This document shows positions 1 through 13,616 of a stretch of DNA of 64,000 nucleotides, piece by piece (the stretch's first letter is position 1; every line of letters begins with the position of its first letter). The notes below the pieces were generated by a model that was not told where the DNA came from, made no database searches, and saw nothing but the letters and a program-made list of their open reading frames with translations. Location: assembly GCA_000226015.1 (NCBI GenBank), contig JH152902.1:146489-210488 (forward strand), in the 5' to 3' direction. Source of the DNA: Mnemiopsis leidyi. Its lineage: Eukaryota; Ctenophora; Tentaculata; Lobata; Bolinopsidae. Both the position numbers and the translations under genes were made by a program.

Positions 1-1873
1 TGCAATAAAACTAAACAACAAAAACATTTTATTTCTTTTCAAGTATAAAATTGAAAAGCTATACGGGAAATACCGATCAGATAAGACTAACGGACTGTGC
101 TAAACTATGAAATGAAAAAAAAGATGATATTCTAACAAACTTACGGAGATAACGGTACTGTAAAAGGCCGGCAAAAGAAGAAAAAGAGGGAAAGTGAAAA
201 AGAGAGAAAGCCAACAAAAGAAGAAAAAGAGAGAAAGAGCTGTCCGCGGAATTGGACCTGCTTGCAAGTTTCTATTAAACATGTACATGATGTAGGAGGA
301 GACGTTGCGGCGAATAGCAAGCATTCTTAGTCAGATTTCTTAAAACTTGATACCGGTTTAAAAAAGGACCCTTAATTATGAGCTGTCGTTCTCACAGTTA
401 CAATATGAATCTCATATACTATAAGTCCTATCGGACTGTCCATAATTATTAACTATCCTCCTATTTACTAATACTATCGGCAAATTTCATCGTTTACAAT
501 GCGTAAATGTGATTTACTTCCAAACATTTCAAAAATCTACTCCTGCAAGTACCTTCACAGAATTGGCGGTCTTAATACTGACACATAGCATCCTCTTTCA
601 TCTCATACTAGCCTAACTCCATAATAATCAAATACTAAACTTAAAACTTACTAAATCAAATACTTGATATCTGTTAGAGATTGGCAGTCGAAGTATTGAC
701 TGCCCATCTTAGGGCTTACAAAAAACAAAGTAAAAACGTATCATTAGTACAAAAACGTATCATTAGTACAAAAAGTAAAAATGATCTTCTATCTTTGCTA
801 CAAAGTAAAATTTCCGATCCGAAATCGCAACACAATAAACTTTAAAGCCACCCTTTCCTACTCAAGTTTCAAATGTCTGGAAAGATCGAGCGCACAGGCG
901 TTAGTTTTACGGAGCTATGCGTAACAGTATTTTGAGTACCTAAGTGGTGCGCACTTTAGTGAAACGGTTGTTCAGTGGCTTAGTTCTCGATGGAACAATA
1001 GATGACCGCGACCGATGATCAAATTTGTGATAGATTTGGAAAGATTTATTACGTTAGCTACGCGGAAGATACAGTTCACAAGATACAAATGACAACGAAA
1101 TCCGGATAATCAGGCCCCAAGGTGAAATATTATAGTTGTGCAGTTTGTCGCCGAATTTTCTAACTGAGTCAAATTACAATTTCCTAGTTTCAGATCTTTA
1201 GCCGATTTCCAACAACATTAATGAAATCTCGACCAAATTCAGATATTCGCTATGATGTATTTTAACAAGTCAATGCATTACCATCTACTTACTATAACTC
1301 AAAAAGTCAAAACGAATTGTCTTTTTGAAACTGCAATTCACAGTTTTTAAGGTGCTCAGACGAATTGCCAACTTTATGAAATACAGAATTCAGGGTTTTA
1401 GGGTTTGTCAAGAATCACAGCAAAATCATTGATGTTTAACTATACATTGATGTTTGATACATAAACACTTGACTAATGTGAAAAATACTAGCTTATAACG
1501 TGCGCACAGATATTCTTGAGTTATCAGTGTATCAATAATTTTCCGAGGCTGAAAATTTGCAAAGATAATACGTACACTTCATTAATCAAATAAAGTAGCC
1601 AACACCACAACATAAACGAGCACAATCACAGAATCAAGAAACGAAAAGTCATTTCTAGCTGAAACAGTGAAACACTACAAATAGTCGCAAGCAAAGTGAT
1701 GCTTGTCGCACTCGCAATGATGTGTCGTGCGGCGAGAGCTAAAAATAGCAAATCGTTGAGCAAATCAAAAGTCGAAACTCTAAGTTAGATTACGTGTCTA
1801 CCTTTCTTTAGAGCAACAAAGTTACTTGGAAACAGCACGGTAACTTAGTCGTAAATCTGCCAACGGTGCAAAG
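1..1873. other. AT-rich non-coding DNA
   Basis: No exon, RNA gene or mobile element recognised. A 19-bp direct duplication (acgtatcattagtacaaaa) lies at 737-774. The minus-strand frame at 100-324 is Phe/Leu-rich translation of purine-rich DNA and is not believed. Confidence 0.6.
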
Positions 1874-1927
1874 TTGTATAATATGTCCTCTCTTTCGCAG
1901 ACAAAGCGCGACCACGCACGGAATTAC

Positions 1928-2289
1928 GAACTGAACAGAAACATGACTTTAGTTGTTGAAATTCACGAACAGTATTACGAACTGAACAGAAACATGGCTT
2001 TAGTTGTTGAAATTCACGAACAGTATAACGAACTGAACAGAAACATGACTTTAGTTGTTGGAATTCACGAACAGTATTACGAACTGAACAGAAACATGAC
2101 TTTAGTTGTTGAAATTCACGAACAGTATCACGAACTGAACAGAAACATGACTTTAGTTGTTGGAATTCACGAACAGTATAACGAACTGAACAGAAACATG
2201 ACTTTAGTTGTTGGAATTCACGAACAGTATTACGAACTGAACAGTAAACATGACTCTACCGAACAGAAAAATGACTCTAGTTGTTGAAT
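1928..2289 (+). repeat. 51-bp minisatellite, six full units plus a decayed one, open in one frame
   Basis: Units start at 1928, 1979, 2030, 2081, 2132, 2183 and 2234. One unit translates as ELNRNMTLVVEIHEQYY with changes at few positions. The whole lies in an open frame from 1874 (MYNMSSLSQTKRDHARN) to a stop at 2285. No splice context or signal peptide, so it is treated as a repeat that happens to be open. Confidence 0.85.
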
Positions 2290-2294
2290 TTTAG

Positions 2295-2485
2295 ACTTCC
2301 TGAAAAATACGGTCATATCAACATGGTTACTTAGAAATACAGGCTTTAGAAAACTTCCTGAAAAATACGTTCATATCAACATGGTTACTTAGAAATACAG
2401 GCTTGAGAAAACTTCCTGAAAAATACGTTCATATCAACATGGTTACTTAGAAACACTGGCTTTAGAAAACTTCCTGAGAAATAGT
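2295..2485. repeat. 58-bp tandem repeat, about 3.3 copies
   Basis: Unit acttcctgaaaaatacgttc... at 2295, 2353, 2411 and a partial at 2469, directly next to the 51-bp array but unrelated in sequence. Confidence 0.9.
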
Positions 2486-4440
2486 GAAATCCGGTCAGGT
2501 CGATACAGACATTTTTTCCTGGGTAAAAGTCGGTTGAGTAAGGTTGGCTTCCTTAAAACATAGCGATTTAGGAAATGGTTGCTAACCAATTACCGTGTTT
2601 CCCATTCCCAGAGCTAAAATAGTACCTTGAGTTCTCTCTGAACTTGAGGTTCTCTTTACCTTTGCACCATTCAGCTTAAAGTTTAGAATTTATCCCAGTA
2701 AATTGGAGGGGTTACAACCCGAAATCGATCCCAAATTTAACACTTGCCGATGCATTTGTTTTTTTCGGGTTTTTAAATTTTTCGTTTTAACTGTCTTTTC
2801 CGGAAAAAATCTTAAGTCTTCGGAAAATTGTGATGCCATCAAAGGTATGTTAGAAAATTCCACTTGCCCACTTACCAGAAAAAATGCCAATAACCTGTAA
2901 AGCTTTCTAAATCTTGCAAAAACCGCAAAAAAACGGTAAAAACAACAAAAAAAAGAAACAGCAAAACCAAAAAAAACCGGAAACCCGTAAACGGCATATA
3001 TATGTGCAAGATTCTGAAATATTGTCACAAATACAACAAGCGATTCTACTATAGTCAAAGAAAAAGACAGATCAATTGTGGAGAAGCAAGAAAGTGAACC
3101 TAGACTGATAACGATTTGCGTGCAGGGTCATCCATGCCAAGATGACGAATTAGTCTGCATGTGGAATTTAAAAAGAAATTTCAATACATGGTAATATTAG
3201 ATCATAGATTCTCGGAAAGTCACTATATCCGAACTACATTGTATTTGTATTACTATTAGATGATGTAATGTAATAAATAGTGATAAAACACGAATTTTCT
3301 GCATCCCATCTCGTTGCTAAAATTCATGAGTTAAGCAATAAGAATCTCATTTATTGGGAGGCTACCGTAAAATCGAAAGAAATTATTGATATTGAGTAAC
3401 TAATAACGTTACATTCAATAAACGACTGGCTATCTTCTTTAAATTTCATCATGCCCTGAAAACGCTGAAAAAGTCAAACATGATGAGCAATTACGGCACC
3501 ACAAAAGTGAGAATAAAAGGGCAGGGGAACAAACACATCATCACTGGAGCAACAAGCAAACAAACAAAGGAGGGAAACAAAGCAGCTACCCTGGCAGTAC
3601 CCCGGACTTCGACAATAGACTCGTTAAAAAGGAAATATATACACGTATATATTTCAGACTCAATAGTTAAGTGTCCTACTGTCCTTGTTTGATAGATTTT
3701 AAATGAAAGCAGTTTATAGAGAAGAGAGAGAGAGCTGATGTGATAAATTTAATAGCGAGTCTTTAAGTGAGATCGTTATATCCGGTAACTGATGGTTTTA
3801 AAATCTCCGTTAAAACGTACGTGTTATTAGAAGCGTAGCTTTATGCTATTATAAAGGTTTGTTCAGTACTGAATCAAATTCTGTAGAATCTTGTTGCACA
3901 CAGAAACGGCCGAAATAATTTCAGTTTATATAAGATTGATATTGGGCTAAACTATTCGGTTTTTAATCTAACAAGGACGGAAACAATTCTAAGATAGAAT
4001 CGAGATCAAGCCCATAACCTGCAACTATTCGGTTTTAACAAACACACATTCACTATTCACTATATAAACATTCCCGGTACGACTAAGTCGGATCTAACGC
4101 GGTTATCATGCCACCAGGAGAGTGAGCAGTAAACAGAGGACTTTTTATTGTGTTCGGAGAGAGAGAGTCTAAAGTATAATTTCGTAAGATTGATGAGGGG
4201 ATCAGTAAACGAAACGCTGATAGAACAGTAAACGAGACACTGATAAAACAGAGCATAATGTGCGTATAATCTGAAAATTAAATTTGAAATAAAACAGTGC
4301 TGGCTAGATTTGAGGTATTTTGTAGTAGGTTTATGAAGACGACCATGATATAATCTGAAAACTTCTGACATTAACAAGAATATCAAAATGCAACAAGTGC
4401 GCATGATGTAGACAACTTTGTAATTTTCTGCCAGCATACT
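2486..4440. other. Non-coding DNA, no recognised gene
   Basis: Open frames here (2690-3058 minus, 3480-3692 plus) lack recognisable domains or clear splice context. The + frame from 3480 (MMSNYGTTKVRIKGQGNKH...) is basic and might be a small exon, but nothing fixes it. Confidence 0.5.
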
Positions 4441-4445
4441 ATAGC

Positions 4446-4650
4446 TGGCGGGCTGGGTAATGCGGTGGTTACATTTGCGCCTCCCATGCAGCATATCAGG
4501 GTTCCAATCTCCATCCCCGGCTGTGGCAAGTTCGCCAGTCACCAGACTTTGTCTCATACAGCTTCGACTGGAAATGCACACTCCCTACCTCGTAAGGTTA
4601 ACCCACTTACAGCTAGTTTAGAGTCTCGGCACGGAGTGGCTCAGGGTTTA
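4446..4650 (+). mobile_element. Probable tRNA-derived SINE (or tRNA pseudogene plus tail)
   Basis: gggtaatgcggtggttac looks like a tRNA D-arm/A-box and gggttccaatctcc like a T-arm/B-box (GGTTCRANNCC with two mismatches). They are separated by a cctcccatg stretch resembling an anticodon loop. This layout, followed by an unrelated body, is typical of tRNA-derived SINEs. No complete cloverleaf forms, so it is not a working tRNA. Length and 3' end are uncertain. Confidence 0.45.
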
Positions 4651-4717
4651 AGAAAAAGCTAAAGAGAGATGAGCACCTCAGGCTAGATCTCATCTAACAA
4701 GCTCTTCAGTAAATTTT

Positions 4718-4758
4718 TCTGTCCTGATTAGTAAAGAGTCTTTACTCATCAGGACAGA
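4718..4758. repeat. 41-bp near-perfect palindrome
   Basis: Arms tctgtcctgattagtaaaga and tctttactcatcaggacaga pair over 20 bp with one mismatch around a single central base. Confidence 0.9.
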
Positions 4759-4759
4759 C

Positions 4760-7700
4760 AAATTTAATGTAACGAGTATCGGATTGACGAGCTGTTAGCT
4801 GAGCTATCACAGGAGTTGCGCTGCAAACAAGTTCGATCTCAAACAATAATTCACGAGGGATCATTGGAGCAAAATTTCTAATTTCCGAGTTTCGCTGCGG
4901 AACAAAGATTAAAGAATGCATCACCTCAAGAATTCAACGAGATGAAATTGAAATGGTTCTGGGTGCATATCCGAATTTGTTTTTCAAAGTAAAATTAATT
5001 CTTGAAAAAGCGATAAACCGTGTCCGCAGAATGATCCGCGATGACGAACCCAAAAGTTCCAACTTTCCAACTTTTGCTCCGTAGCAACGAATTCTACTCT
5101 TGAGCACTTGAACACGATATAAATTACCATGGGTGCGTAATCCAACACGTTCCTCAAAGTCAAACTAATTCTACGAAATGTGTGAACCATTCACAAACCG
5201 ATCTGCCCACACTAATTCCTATGTCGAAGTCACAGTTCCTTTGTTAAAGGCCCAGCTGTCCCACCGCATAGAAAACAGTAACAATTACAGTGCACAATCA
5301 CTTCGCCACGACAAGAGAACGAAGTTGTAAATATCCTAGGTCCTGACTTCTGCTTGGAGACTGTGATATTGAGTAAGAATGACAGGTGCATAGGATTAGT
5401 AAGAATGACCGGTACATAGGATTATAGTTGAGTAGATGGAACTGAAATACTACTCCACCATCGGACTGTTGTCTCATTGTAACGACCTTCAAGATAATGG
5501 TCACGTGTTACAGTAGTCACGCACTGTGACTGAGTACTCATGTCCCAACAATGTAATATGTCGAGTTGTGAATCATGAATAACAGATCCACAGAAATGAA
5601 TTGTTGAGTTGAACTTTGAAGACATGAAATATTGAAATGTTATGTGTCTGGGCAAATCTTTGAATAACAGTTTGAATTTAATTCAAGTTAATACCGGGAA
5701 TACTAACGTCATTGAAAAATTAAAAGTAGGCTCTAAGGTATGATAAAAACAAAAACACGAGAAATGTATCAATTTTAGGGGGTGGCACATACTTATTATG
5801 CAGAAAACTCGGTAAAAAGTGATGTGATAGTGCCTCTTTAGCGCAGCTACTAATTTAAGTGCAACATCTAAAAGTGCGACTATTACAATACTGTCTAATG
5901 ATACTTTGACTAGCACAGCGCAATCATTGTCACTCTAGATAGACAACACTACGTATTAACTCCATTAATTGTTAACTGCATCTACTGAATACTGACACTG
6001 AAGATTATGTCGAAATTATTTTCTGAAGAAGACAGTTTTTTTTCTGTCACATACCAGCCGCAGGATTAAGAAAATGTCCCTAAATAGTAAATTATTCACC
6101 ATTACTAAATACGACTCTTAGACAGTGCCCCATTGAACTATTTATCCTATTCATACTCGTCACTCTTCTCCCGTGTCATCGACACATTTAGTAGGGAGCT
6201 TGGAACAGAAATCTAATAAATAATAAATAAATCTAATAAATGGGTATGAATAGGTTGAATATCGCATAGTGTCCATTAAAAGTTCGAAGGATTAAAGTTT
6301 TTTATCATCTTGGTTTTTGACAGTGTTGGTTGATATGGGAGTTTATTTGAAACAATTGTATGATGGTATAACCATGAATCATGCGATGGCATCGATTTCA
6401 GCGCTTAAGCGACAACGCAGGGTTAGAATTTCTGCAAATTTCCGAGTTCCATCACGTGACAAACACAATAAAGCTGCAGAGAATACACGGGTTACGTCAA
6501 TGCCCTGTTTTTAAATGCACGTGTTAAAGAGACGTCAAGGAAACGAGATCGGAGTTTTGTTTGACACAATCATTAGCGATTTAATTACGACATACGTGTT
6601 TGACTTTGATAGAAAAAACCGGTATGAAAATTTAAGTCAAAATGCATGTATTGATTCCCGGAGTTTGAAAATCGGATGCCAAACAAATGTTAAATCAATA
6701 CACATACTGGGATCTATCTGCTTATGTACATGAAATATGCACTGAAGTAAGCACTGCAATCACATTGTATTATAACCCAGTTATGCCATGTCTGCCATGG
6801 TGGCTGATGCAGATGGGATGACCTATAGTATAAAAAAACCAGAGCGATAAAATCTTTAACGAAAACGGTTGGCCCAGATATTCACATCAGTCACTGAATA
6901 CCAATTAGACTTTGTGAACCTTAGATTTGATTATATTAAGTCTGTACAGATTATCTAATTTCATTATTAATATTATTAAAATTATTGAATAGTCTGCCAT
7001 CACAACAAATTTTGTTGTAGAATATAAAAGTTAATGGCAGGTGTAAGCAAAAGCAAGCATTCTAAATTAATGAAGCTTATAATCTTCAATATTTATCGAC
7101 AAATATAATGCCGGCAAAATAAAGCTTCATCTTCCTCAAACTATCAATAACAAACCGAGTTGGAATCGAAATAACAAAAAAGTAAAACAAAGACGGAAAG
7201 TTGACCGCATCAGAGACAAAACGAGTATGTGAGATTGTGAGTACATGAGTTACGCTAATAAGCTAATACTTATACGCTAATACTAATAATTGCACACAGC
7301 TTAATAGAACTAAACGACAAGCAATTACATGCATATGAATCTAAAATGTACGCAAACAGCTTTTGCCTCTCGCACACACTCGCAGTCAATGCTGTGTAAA
7401 CAAACATTTGTTGTCAAGCAAGATAAACAAACAATAACGACTACAGCTGTGTAAACAACAGCTACGTCATCGACACTGAAGGGGGAGGAACCTAACTAAC
7501 GGGGCCGGGTTAGGAAGTAGAATTTAATATTTGTAAACTTTAGAAGTTTAGTGTGCACCTATTTCTCATCTCTGACGTCACATGGTCACTAGTCATGGTA
7601 CACTATAGGCAGTTTAATACTATTTCCATTTTTTTGCGATCCGGCCAGAATTTCGGAAGTTATGTGAGTACCAGTCTTGAATCATGATATCTTCAGACTG

Positions 7701-7798
7701 ATCATAATTAAACTCGAATTGATATTCGGATTTCGGTGTTATCGATAGTTATGGTTGAATCTAATTTTGGAAGTTAGTAAATCACCGACCGGGAATTA
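4760..7798. other. Non-coding DNA with small duplications
   Basis: A diverged direct repeat pairs about 4958-5000 with 5130-5175 (gggtgc...caaagt.aaa.taattct). A 29-bp duplication lies at 5370-5425 (agtaagaatgaccggtacataggat type). The + frame 6317-6514 (basic, MNHAMASISALKRQRR inside) has no convincing splice sites. Otherwise nothing recognised. Confidence 0.5.
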
Positions 7799-7889
7799 GC
7801 CGGTCATAAACCGGTTATAAACCGGTAATAAGCCGGTAATAAGCCGGTAATAAGCCGGTTATAAACCGGTAATAAGCCGGTTATAAGCT
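7799..7889. repeat. 12-bp tandem array ccggtaataagc / ccggttataaac
   Basis: About seven units, each with the palindromic core ACCGGT or a near form, in mixed aataagc and tataaac versions. Confidence 0.9.
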
Positions 7890-9526
7890 TTAAGCGGTTA
7901 TATTTCGATCTCATAATTTATATTTCGATCTGATAACTTCCACCTGAATTTCTACAAGGTCAAATTCGTCAGTAACCGACACTTTTCACTGCAATTCCAC
8001 ATGTGCTCATACGCCCGTTCTCAAAATTGTCTTTCCAATATTACATAAAGAGAAACGCTAATTTCAAAAACCACCTGACACGTGGATTAAAAGGTTTACT
8101 TAAACCTCTTAACCTGATCAGTGATCATCCACCTTTGTATCAGGAGATCCAACTTTATTATTTGAAATGAAAATACAATTTACGGTTAACCCTCCTGATC
8201 CACTACAATAAGCTGGCTACTAGAATAATAAATAATCGTCGAGGATCTACCAATAGCCTCTAATGCTGAAAACGAAGCAAATTAAACCACCTAGGTCCCC
8301 TGAAATACAAAGTCTTAAAGGAAAAAACCGAAATGAAAGCGTTCAAGTACCCTGAAATACCAAGGTTAAAAGGCAAAATACTGAAATGAAAACAATCGCA
8401 CTGCACTAAAGTAATAAACGCTAGCCTACACTCAGAAAATTCTGGGACATTTAAGAATTGAGGGTGAGCATCAAATTTCATAACAACCAGATGTAAAGAT
8501 ATGTTACGTAAGCCTTTTTGGGTGAAAAGCTGTTTTTCAGGTCACTTAACTCGACTTTGAGTATTTTGTTGCACACCAAAAATCACGACAAAAAATCACG
8601 AATAGAAAATAAGGGATAGAAGGCTATAAACCATAATAAGATAATAAGAGAACGGTGTCTGTCGGAACACGTCGCTAATAAGTAACCCTAATCTAAATAT
8701 CCATTGATTGTATCTGGCTCCTATAAAATGGTCATTGATTGGTTAATCACTGTCACATGCCAAAGCAAATTTGCGATATCTCCCAATGAAAACCGTTCTC
8801 TATACAAGACCACAAGAATATGACAGAGTAGAAAAGAAGTAGGATTGAGGAGTACCCACAATCTCACAACAGCAGACTTTACTACCGATCACGACATCAG
8901 CAGACTTTACTACCGATCACGACATCACGACGAAGTTAAGAGGGGTGTAACTGGTGGATAATGGAATTTCTAGTTAGAAAACCTCAGTAACTGTACCACT
9001 TGTCGGCCAATACAATCTCATGGGAGGTGCGGTAACCTCATCAAACGTGACCTAGCTGGCGAGAAGGGGGCTCTCTGGATAAAAATTGCTTCTTAGTAGC
9101 CGCTACAAAAGTGTAAAGTAGCTTTACAGATATAGCTGGTTATCACGTATTGTGTGGTGTAGTATGTGTAGGGAGGCGGTGGAAAGTCAGTACTTTTGCC
9201 GGTACCTCAAGAGACAAGACATGGAAGTACTGGTATGATGATTTTTTTCAAAAGTTCAAAAGTCGAAACGTTTGAAAAATAGACCTAGCGGAATCTAAGC
9301 TGCTTTACAGGCATTCTGAAGCTCCGAGATTTGCTATTTTCAAACAGATACAACTACAGTGAACTACAGTTGTAGGAGACGAAGTACCTACAAACATGTC
9401 CCATGAGGTAGACTTTACCAACTGACATGTTCCAAGATGGAATGTATCGGACTTTGTACTTGGCAGCTGGCCACACTGAACTGTGTAGTGATCCCACTGA
9501 AGGACACATCTCAGATAAAGATGCAA
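7890..9526. other. Non-coding DNA
   Basis: No gene recognised. A direct duplication of about 28 bp (cagcagactttactaccgat...) occurs at 8871-8927. Confidence 0.55.
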
Positions 9527-9945
9527 CCACACCTGACAACCACACCTGTCGTCCTGACAACCATACCTGACAACCACACCTGACAACCACACCTGACAAC
9601 CATACCTGACAACCACACCTGACAACCACACCTGACAACCACACCTAACAACCACACCTAACAACCACACCTAACAACCACACCTGACAACCACACCTTA
9701 CAAACACACCTGACAATCACACCTAACAACCACAACCGACAACCACACCTAACAACCAAACCTGACAACCACACCTGGCAACCACACCTGGCAACCACAC
9801 CTGGCAACCACACCGACAACCACACCGACAACCCAACGACAACCACATCGACAACAACATCGACAACAACATCTGGCAACCCAACGACAACCACATCGAC
9901 AACCACATCGACAACCACATCGACAACCACATCGACAATCACATC
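9527..9945. repeat. 13-bp minisatellite shading into a 12-bp one
   Basis: Units tgacaaccacacc (13 bp) dominate to about 9800, then acaaccacatcg-type 12-bp units to 9945, with small breaks. Cys/Val/Trp-rich minus-strand frames here are repeat translations. Confidence 0.95.
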
Positions 9946-10406
9946 TGCTAAATTTAGCTATACTAACGTACATCAAGACGTCCTTCTACTGCTTGAAATA
10001 ACTCAAAAACAACGAAAAGTAAAAGCTCTTGCTAGTATGGAATTTTTATTCCAAGAATCAACAACATTCCTGCATTGCATCTTTTATGTCTTATGACGAG
10101 CAAAGTCGGATTTTTAAGAGTCAAATTTTAAAAAAAGCGTAAAACGCAAATAAGCTTAAACCGATAAAAATTTCTAACATTCCAAACCGGCCTAACGGTA
10201 AACAATATTAAGTGTGACATAAACCGGATCTGGTTACACGTAGAGAACATATTACATGAGGTTTTTCTGGTAATCAGCTGTAATGAAGGAGTAAAAGAGG
10301 AAAAAGAAAAAAAAAGTGATATTTCATGGTTGAATATTACATACAAGTTGAACTTGTTACTAGGTAAGACTATAACGTTAGTAATTACCAGTAATGCTAG
10401 TAAGTG
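9946..10406. other. Non-coding spacer
   Basis: AT-rich DNA between two minisatellites; nothing recognised. Confidence 0.6.
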
Positions 10407-10572
10407 ACAGTAACGTTAGTAACGTTGGTAACAGTAACGTTAGTAACAGTAACGTTAGTAACAGTAACGTTAGTAACAGTAACGTTAGTAACAGTAACGT
10501 TAGTAACAGTAACGTTAGTAACAGTAACGTTAGTAACAGTAACGTTGGTAACAGTAACGTTAGTAACGGTAA
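10407..10572. repeat. 15-bp minisatellite (aacagtaacgttagt)n
   Basis: About ten near-perfect units, each containing the palindrome AACGTT. Open on both strands only because the period is divisible by three. Confidence 0.95.
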
Positions 10573-13500
10573 CTTGATATATAACAGTTACGTAGCAAAT
10601 CCGTCCCTCACAGTAAAACCTCACTCCTCAGCTAACTAATGTCTCATATTGAAGTACCTATTGTTTTTAAGTAGACTAGGTTACTGGCTATAAATGTAGA
10701 GAAAGTTGTCACGGAAACAACAGTTCGCTCAGGTTGTGTTGAATCTGTGTTAAATCTCAGATTGTATCTTGAACAGGTGCAGAATTGGAAAAACAAATAC
10801 AAACTTGGAAAATCAATTTTAAAATATTGTAAGTCAACGCCGTTATTAAATCAGTAAATCGATTGGAAAGTTTTTGATTTTTCATGTTGATACTATTTTG
10901 CTGTAAACAAACTTTAAGTCAAACTACAAAGGGCATAAATAGTTATGGATTTATAAATTCAGCCGTTATGCAAATAAAAACAAGATATTTTTATCGCATT
11001 TTCGCTAGACAGACACAAGCCAAAATGTATAGTGATACTTTATGCTAATCAAGTAATCAACCAAGAAGAAACTGATTAAAGAGGCTTGATGAGTTGATGA
11101 AGGCGTCACTAAGAAATGCCCTAGAAAGTGTTAATATTCCTAGAATAAACCGTGTACGATAAAACGAAAGACAATTACTTTTACAAATTCGATCAGTTAG
11201 ATTCCAAAGTTCAAATTCAAAATATCAACCAGTGAAGAAGTAAGCGCAGTGTAAATATCTGTCTGAAAATGTAAGGTGTAACCGATGCAGACAAATAGTC
11301 GCGTGTAAGTGTTACACACAGCGTTGCGCGTCTTTGATTGGTTTAAACCACAGTCACGTGACCAAGGAATAGAGCGCGCGTTACTGAGGCAACGCGTGTA
11401 GGGTCAAAGTTCGACTATGTGGTCACTGTCTAACGATAACCACTATCTGTACTGCCAGTTTCGATGTTCAACTTGTTTCGTCGTGATTCGTGTGTTGTTT
11501 CATTAATTGGGAAATTCCCTTGTGTGTGACCCTCCCAGAAATAGGCTCATATAGAAATTCCGAATTCAGATATGCCTTGTGAGCCTGTGGTTATCCTTTG
11601 TTTTGATGCAAATGGGAAAATCTTGAACAGCAGGTTGCATTATCAAGCCACTATCTCACTAGCTGGTCATGCAAATCTACTGCTCCAAATATGGCGAGGG
11701 TAGCGAGGCTTGTAAATTAGTCATGTTTTCATGTGAACTTTATTAAGTTACTTACTCTGTCCACCTTTACTTTTATTTTGCTTTGCTCGACATATAAAAC
11801 CTCTAAAATAAATAGTACATTTTACTAAACTATGAGATATAAATCCTCTCAAATAAGTAGTACATGTTGTTTAGCTATGTGGGAAAAAGAGAAGAGTCAA
11901 TATCGTTTATGTCACGTGACAGCGGTCCTCGATATTGATAGGTCGAATCCAAGTTCTAACTTCTTATCCGGTGCTGCCGTGAGGTATTATCAAGTCTCAT
12001 GAAAGAATCTGACCTCTTTAATCTAAACTCTCATTTGTCAATCGCTGTCTTATTCATATATATGTATATATACAAAACCTTTGTAATCCACTCCCGAAAA
12101 TACCGTTGTCTACAAGCAACCGATTTGTCCATTTTCACTAAAATTAGATATTTCTTAGAGCAATACCCTTAACTTGCAGTTGTCAGAGGCAAACAACAAA
12201 CGCATCGTGAAATAACAAAATTGATCTAATTATGGTTGAATGCTGATGAAACTGTTCGCGGATTAATATTTACCGATCTCAAATATCGCATTTGTGAGTA
12301 TCTTCACGACGTTTTCTAGAAATTAGATTGCCGCCGATATTCCCATAGTGTAACCTAATATACTAATATAAGCGGCTTCGGCTGTTGTGATCCTTAATTA
12401 AAAAACTGTGTAGTGAACTTTTATGGACCAACGAACATTTAAAGTTTTCTTTATTGCTGACATCTCCACAATAATTCTTTGATGTTGATTTAAAAAGTGG
12501 CTCAAAATTGAGTTATAAGATAATTCGGCAGAAATAGAATAATAAATAACAAAATGATCAACTAATTAACTTAAAAATTAATTTGTTTGAAACTTAACAA
12601 AATTATCTTCATAATTTCCAGAAAGGTTATATCGTCAAACTTTCCACCCATCCTTTCTTTTGATTCTAATGACACGAGTCTTGGGTCTTCGCATAATAAG
12701 ACGGCAATTTGAAAGTATTAATGATTTTTTAATCCAAAGAATTCACCGTCGATTACTACAAAGACAAATGTATTAGAAACAAATTCCGATCTGTAATGAG
12801 CCTTTGACAGATTAATTTATGCATTCACTTTGAACAAAAGAACTAGCAGTGACATCTGTCATAATGTATGGTTCCCGGATGCATATTATTATTATGTCTC
12901 ATTGTTTTGGTTTATATATCAACGCCTCGTCTTGATGACAAATTTGTTTTACTCCATGTTATGATTCTTATCAGTAAGTCACCATTTGCTTTATCGTTGC
13001 GTGAAATTGAACCCAAATTCGCGAATTTACAACTTGATTATTTAAGTTTTTGCAGTCCGGTGTTCTGAAATCATCCCAACAAATCAACAAGAGAACATCA
13101 ACAAGCTATTTTTCTCGTCCATTGGTTTTAAAGTTATCTTTAAAACTTCGTGCTGACTATGGTTTGCCTCAACTGTCCGCATAGATTATGAAGTATATTG
13201 GAGATAAATTATAGCCATCATTGTTTTAAGCTCTAATAGAATTTCAGCTGAGATTTACCGCAAAAATCATTCGCAAAATGACTTGTAGCCGCGGTGTAAT
13301 AGACGAGATCTAAATTATTGAGGTACACTATAAGTTGAGTCATGTCACACAATGAACACAACCATTACACGTTTGTCTAACTTAAACAATCAGACCAAAG
13401 CTTCACATCACGATTCACGAACTTTCAAAAATCCCTGCCTGATAAACAGTAGGTTTTAGTTATTATACCGCTGGCAAGCCCGACCGTGGAAAAATTCACG

Positions 13501-13616
13501 ATCCAACTCTTGACAATTTCATCGAATTTATCTACTAACTTTGTCTGCATGCGCGCCGCCTACACAACAGGTCATTAATTTACTCCTTCATAAAACCTCC
13601 AGCTCATACCTGCAGG
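10573..13616. other. Non-coding DNA; possible promoter-like patch near 11.3-11.6 kb
   Basis: At 11300-11420 GC rises, with gtcacgtgac (E-box) and several CpG. A short frame from 11572 (MPCEPVVILCFDANGKILNS) reaches AGCAG|gttgca in phase 2, but the donor is poor, so it is not called. The rest is AT-rich with no exon seen. Confidence 0.4.

Noticed and set aside
4446-4526. Functional tRNA gene
   Set aside because: D-arm and T-arm resemblance only; acceptor stem and anticodon stem do not pair properly.
4060-4581. 173-codon minus-strand open frame, the longest apparently unique one
   Set aside because: It runs through the SINE-like element and adjacent AT-rich DNA, has no recognisable domain, and its composition changes abruptly along its length.
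9305-9976. Trp/Val/Cys-rich minus-strand frames
   Set aside because: Translation of 13-bp and 12-bp minisatellites in shifting frames.
11572-11640. Possible first exon MPCEPVVILCFDANGKILNS with phase-2 exit
   Set aside because: The donor gttgca is poor and the peptide is unlike the other basic N-termini; the phase agreement alone is a one-in-three event.
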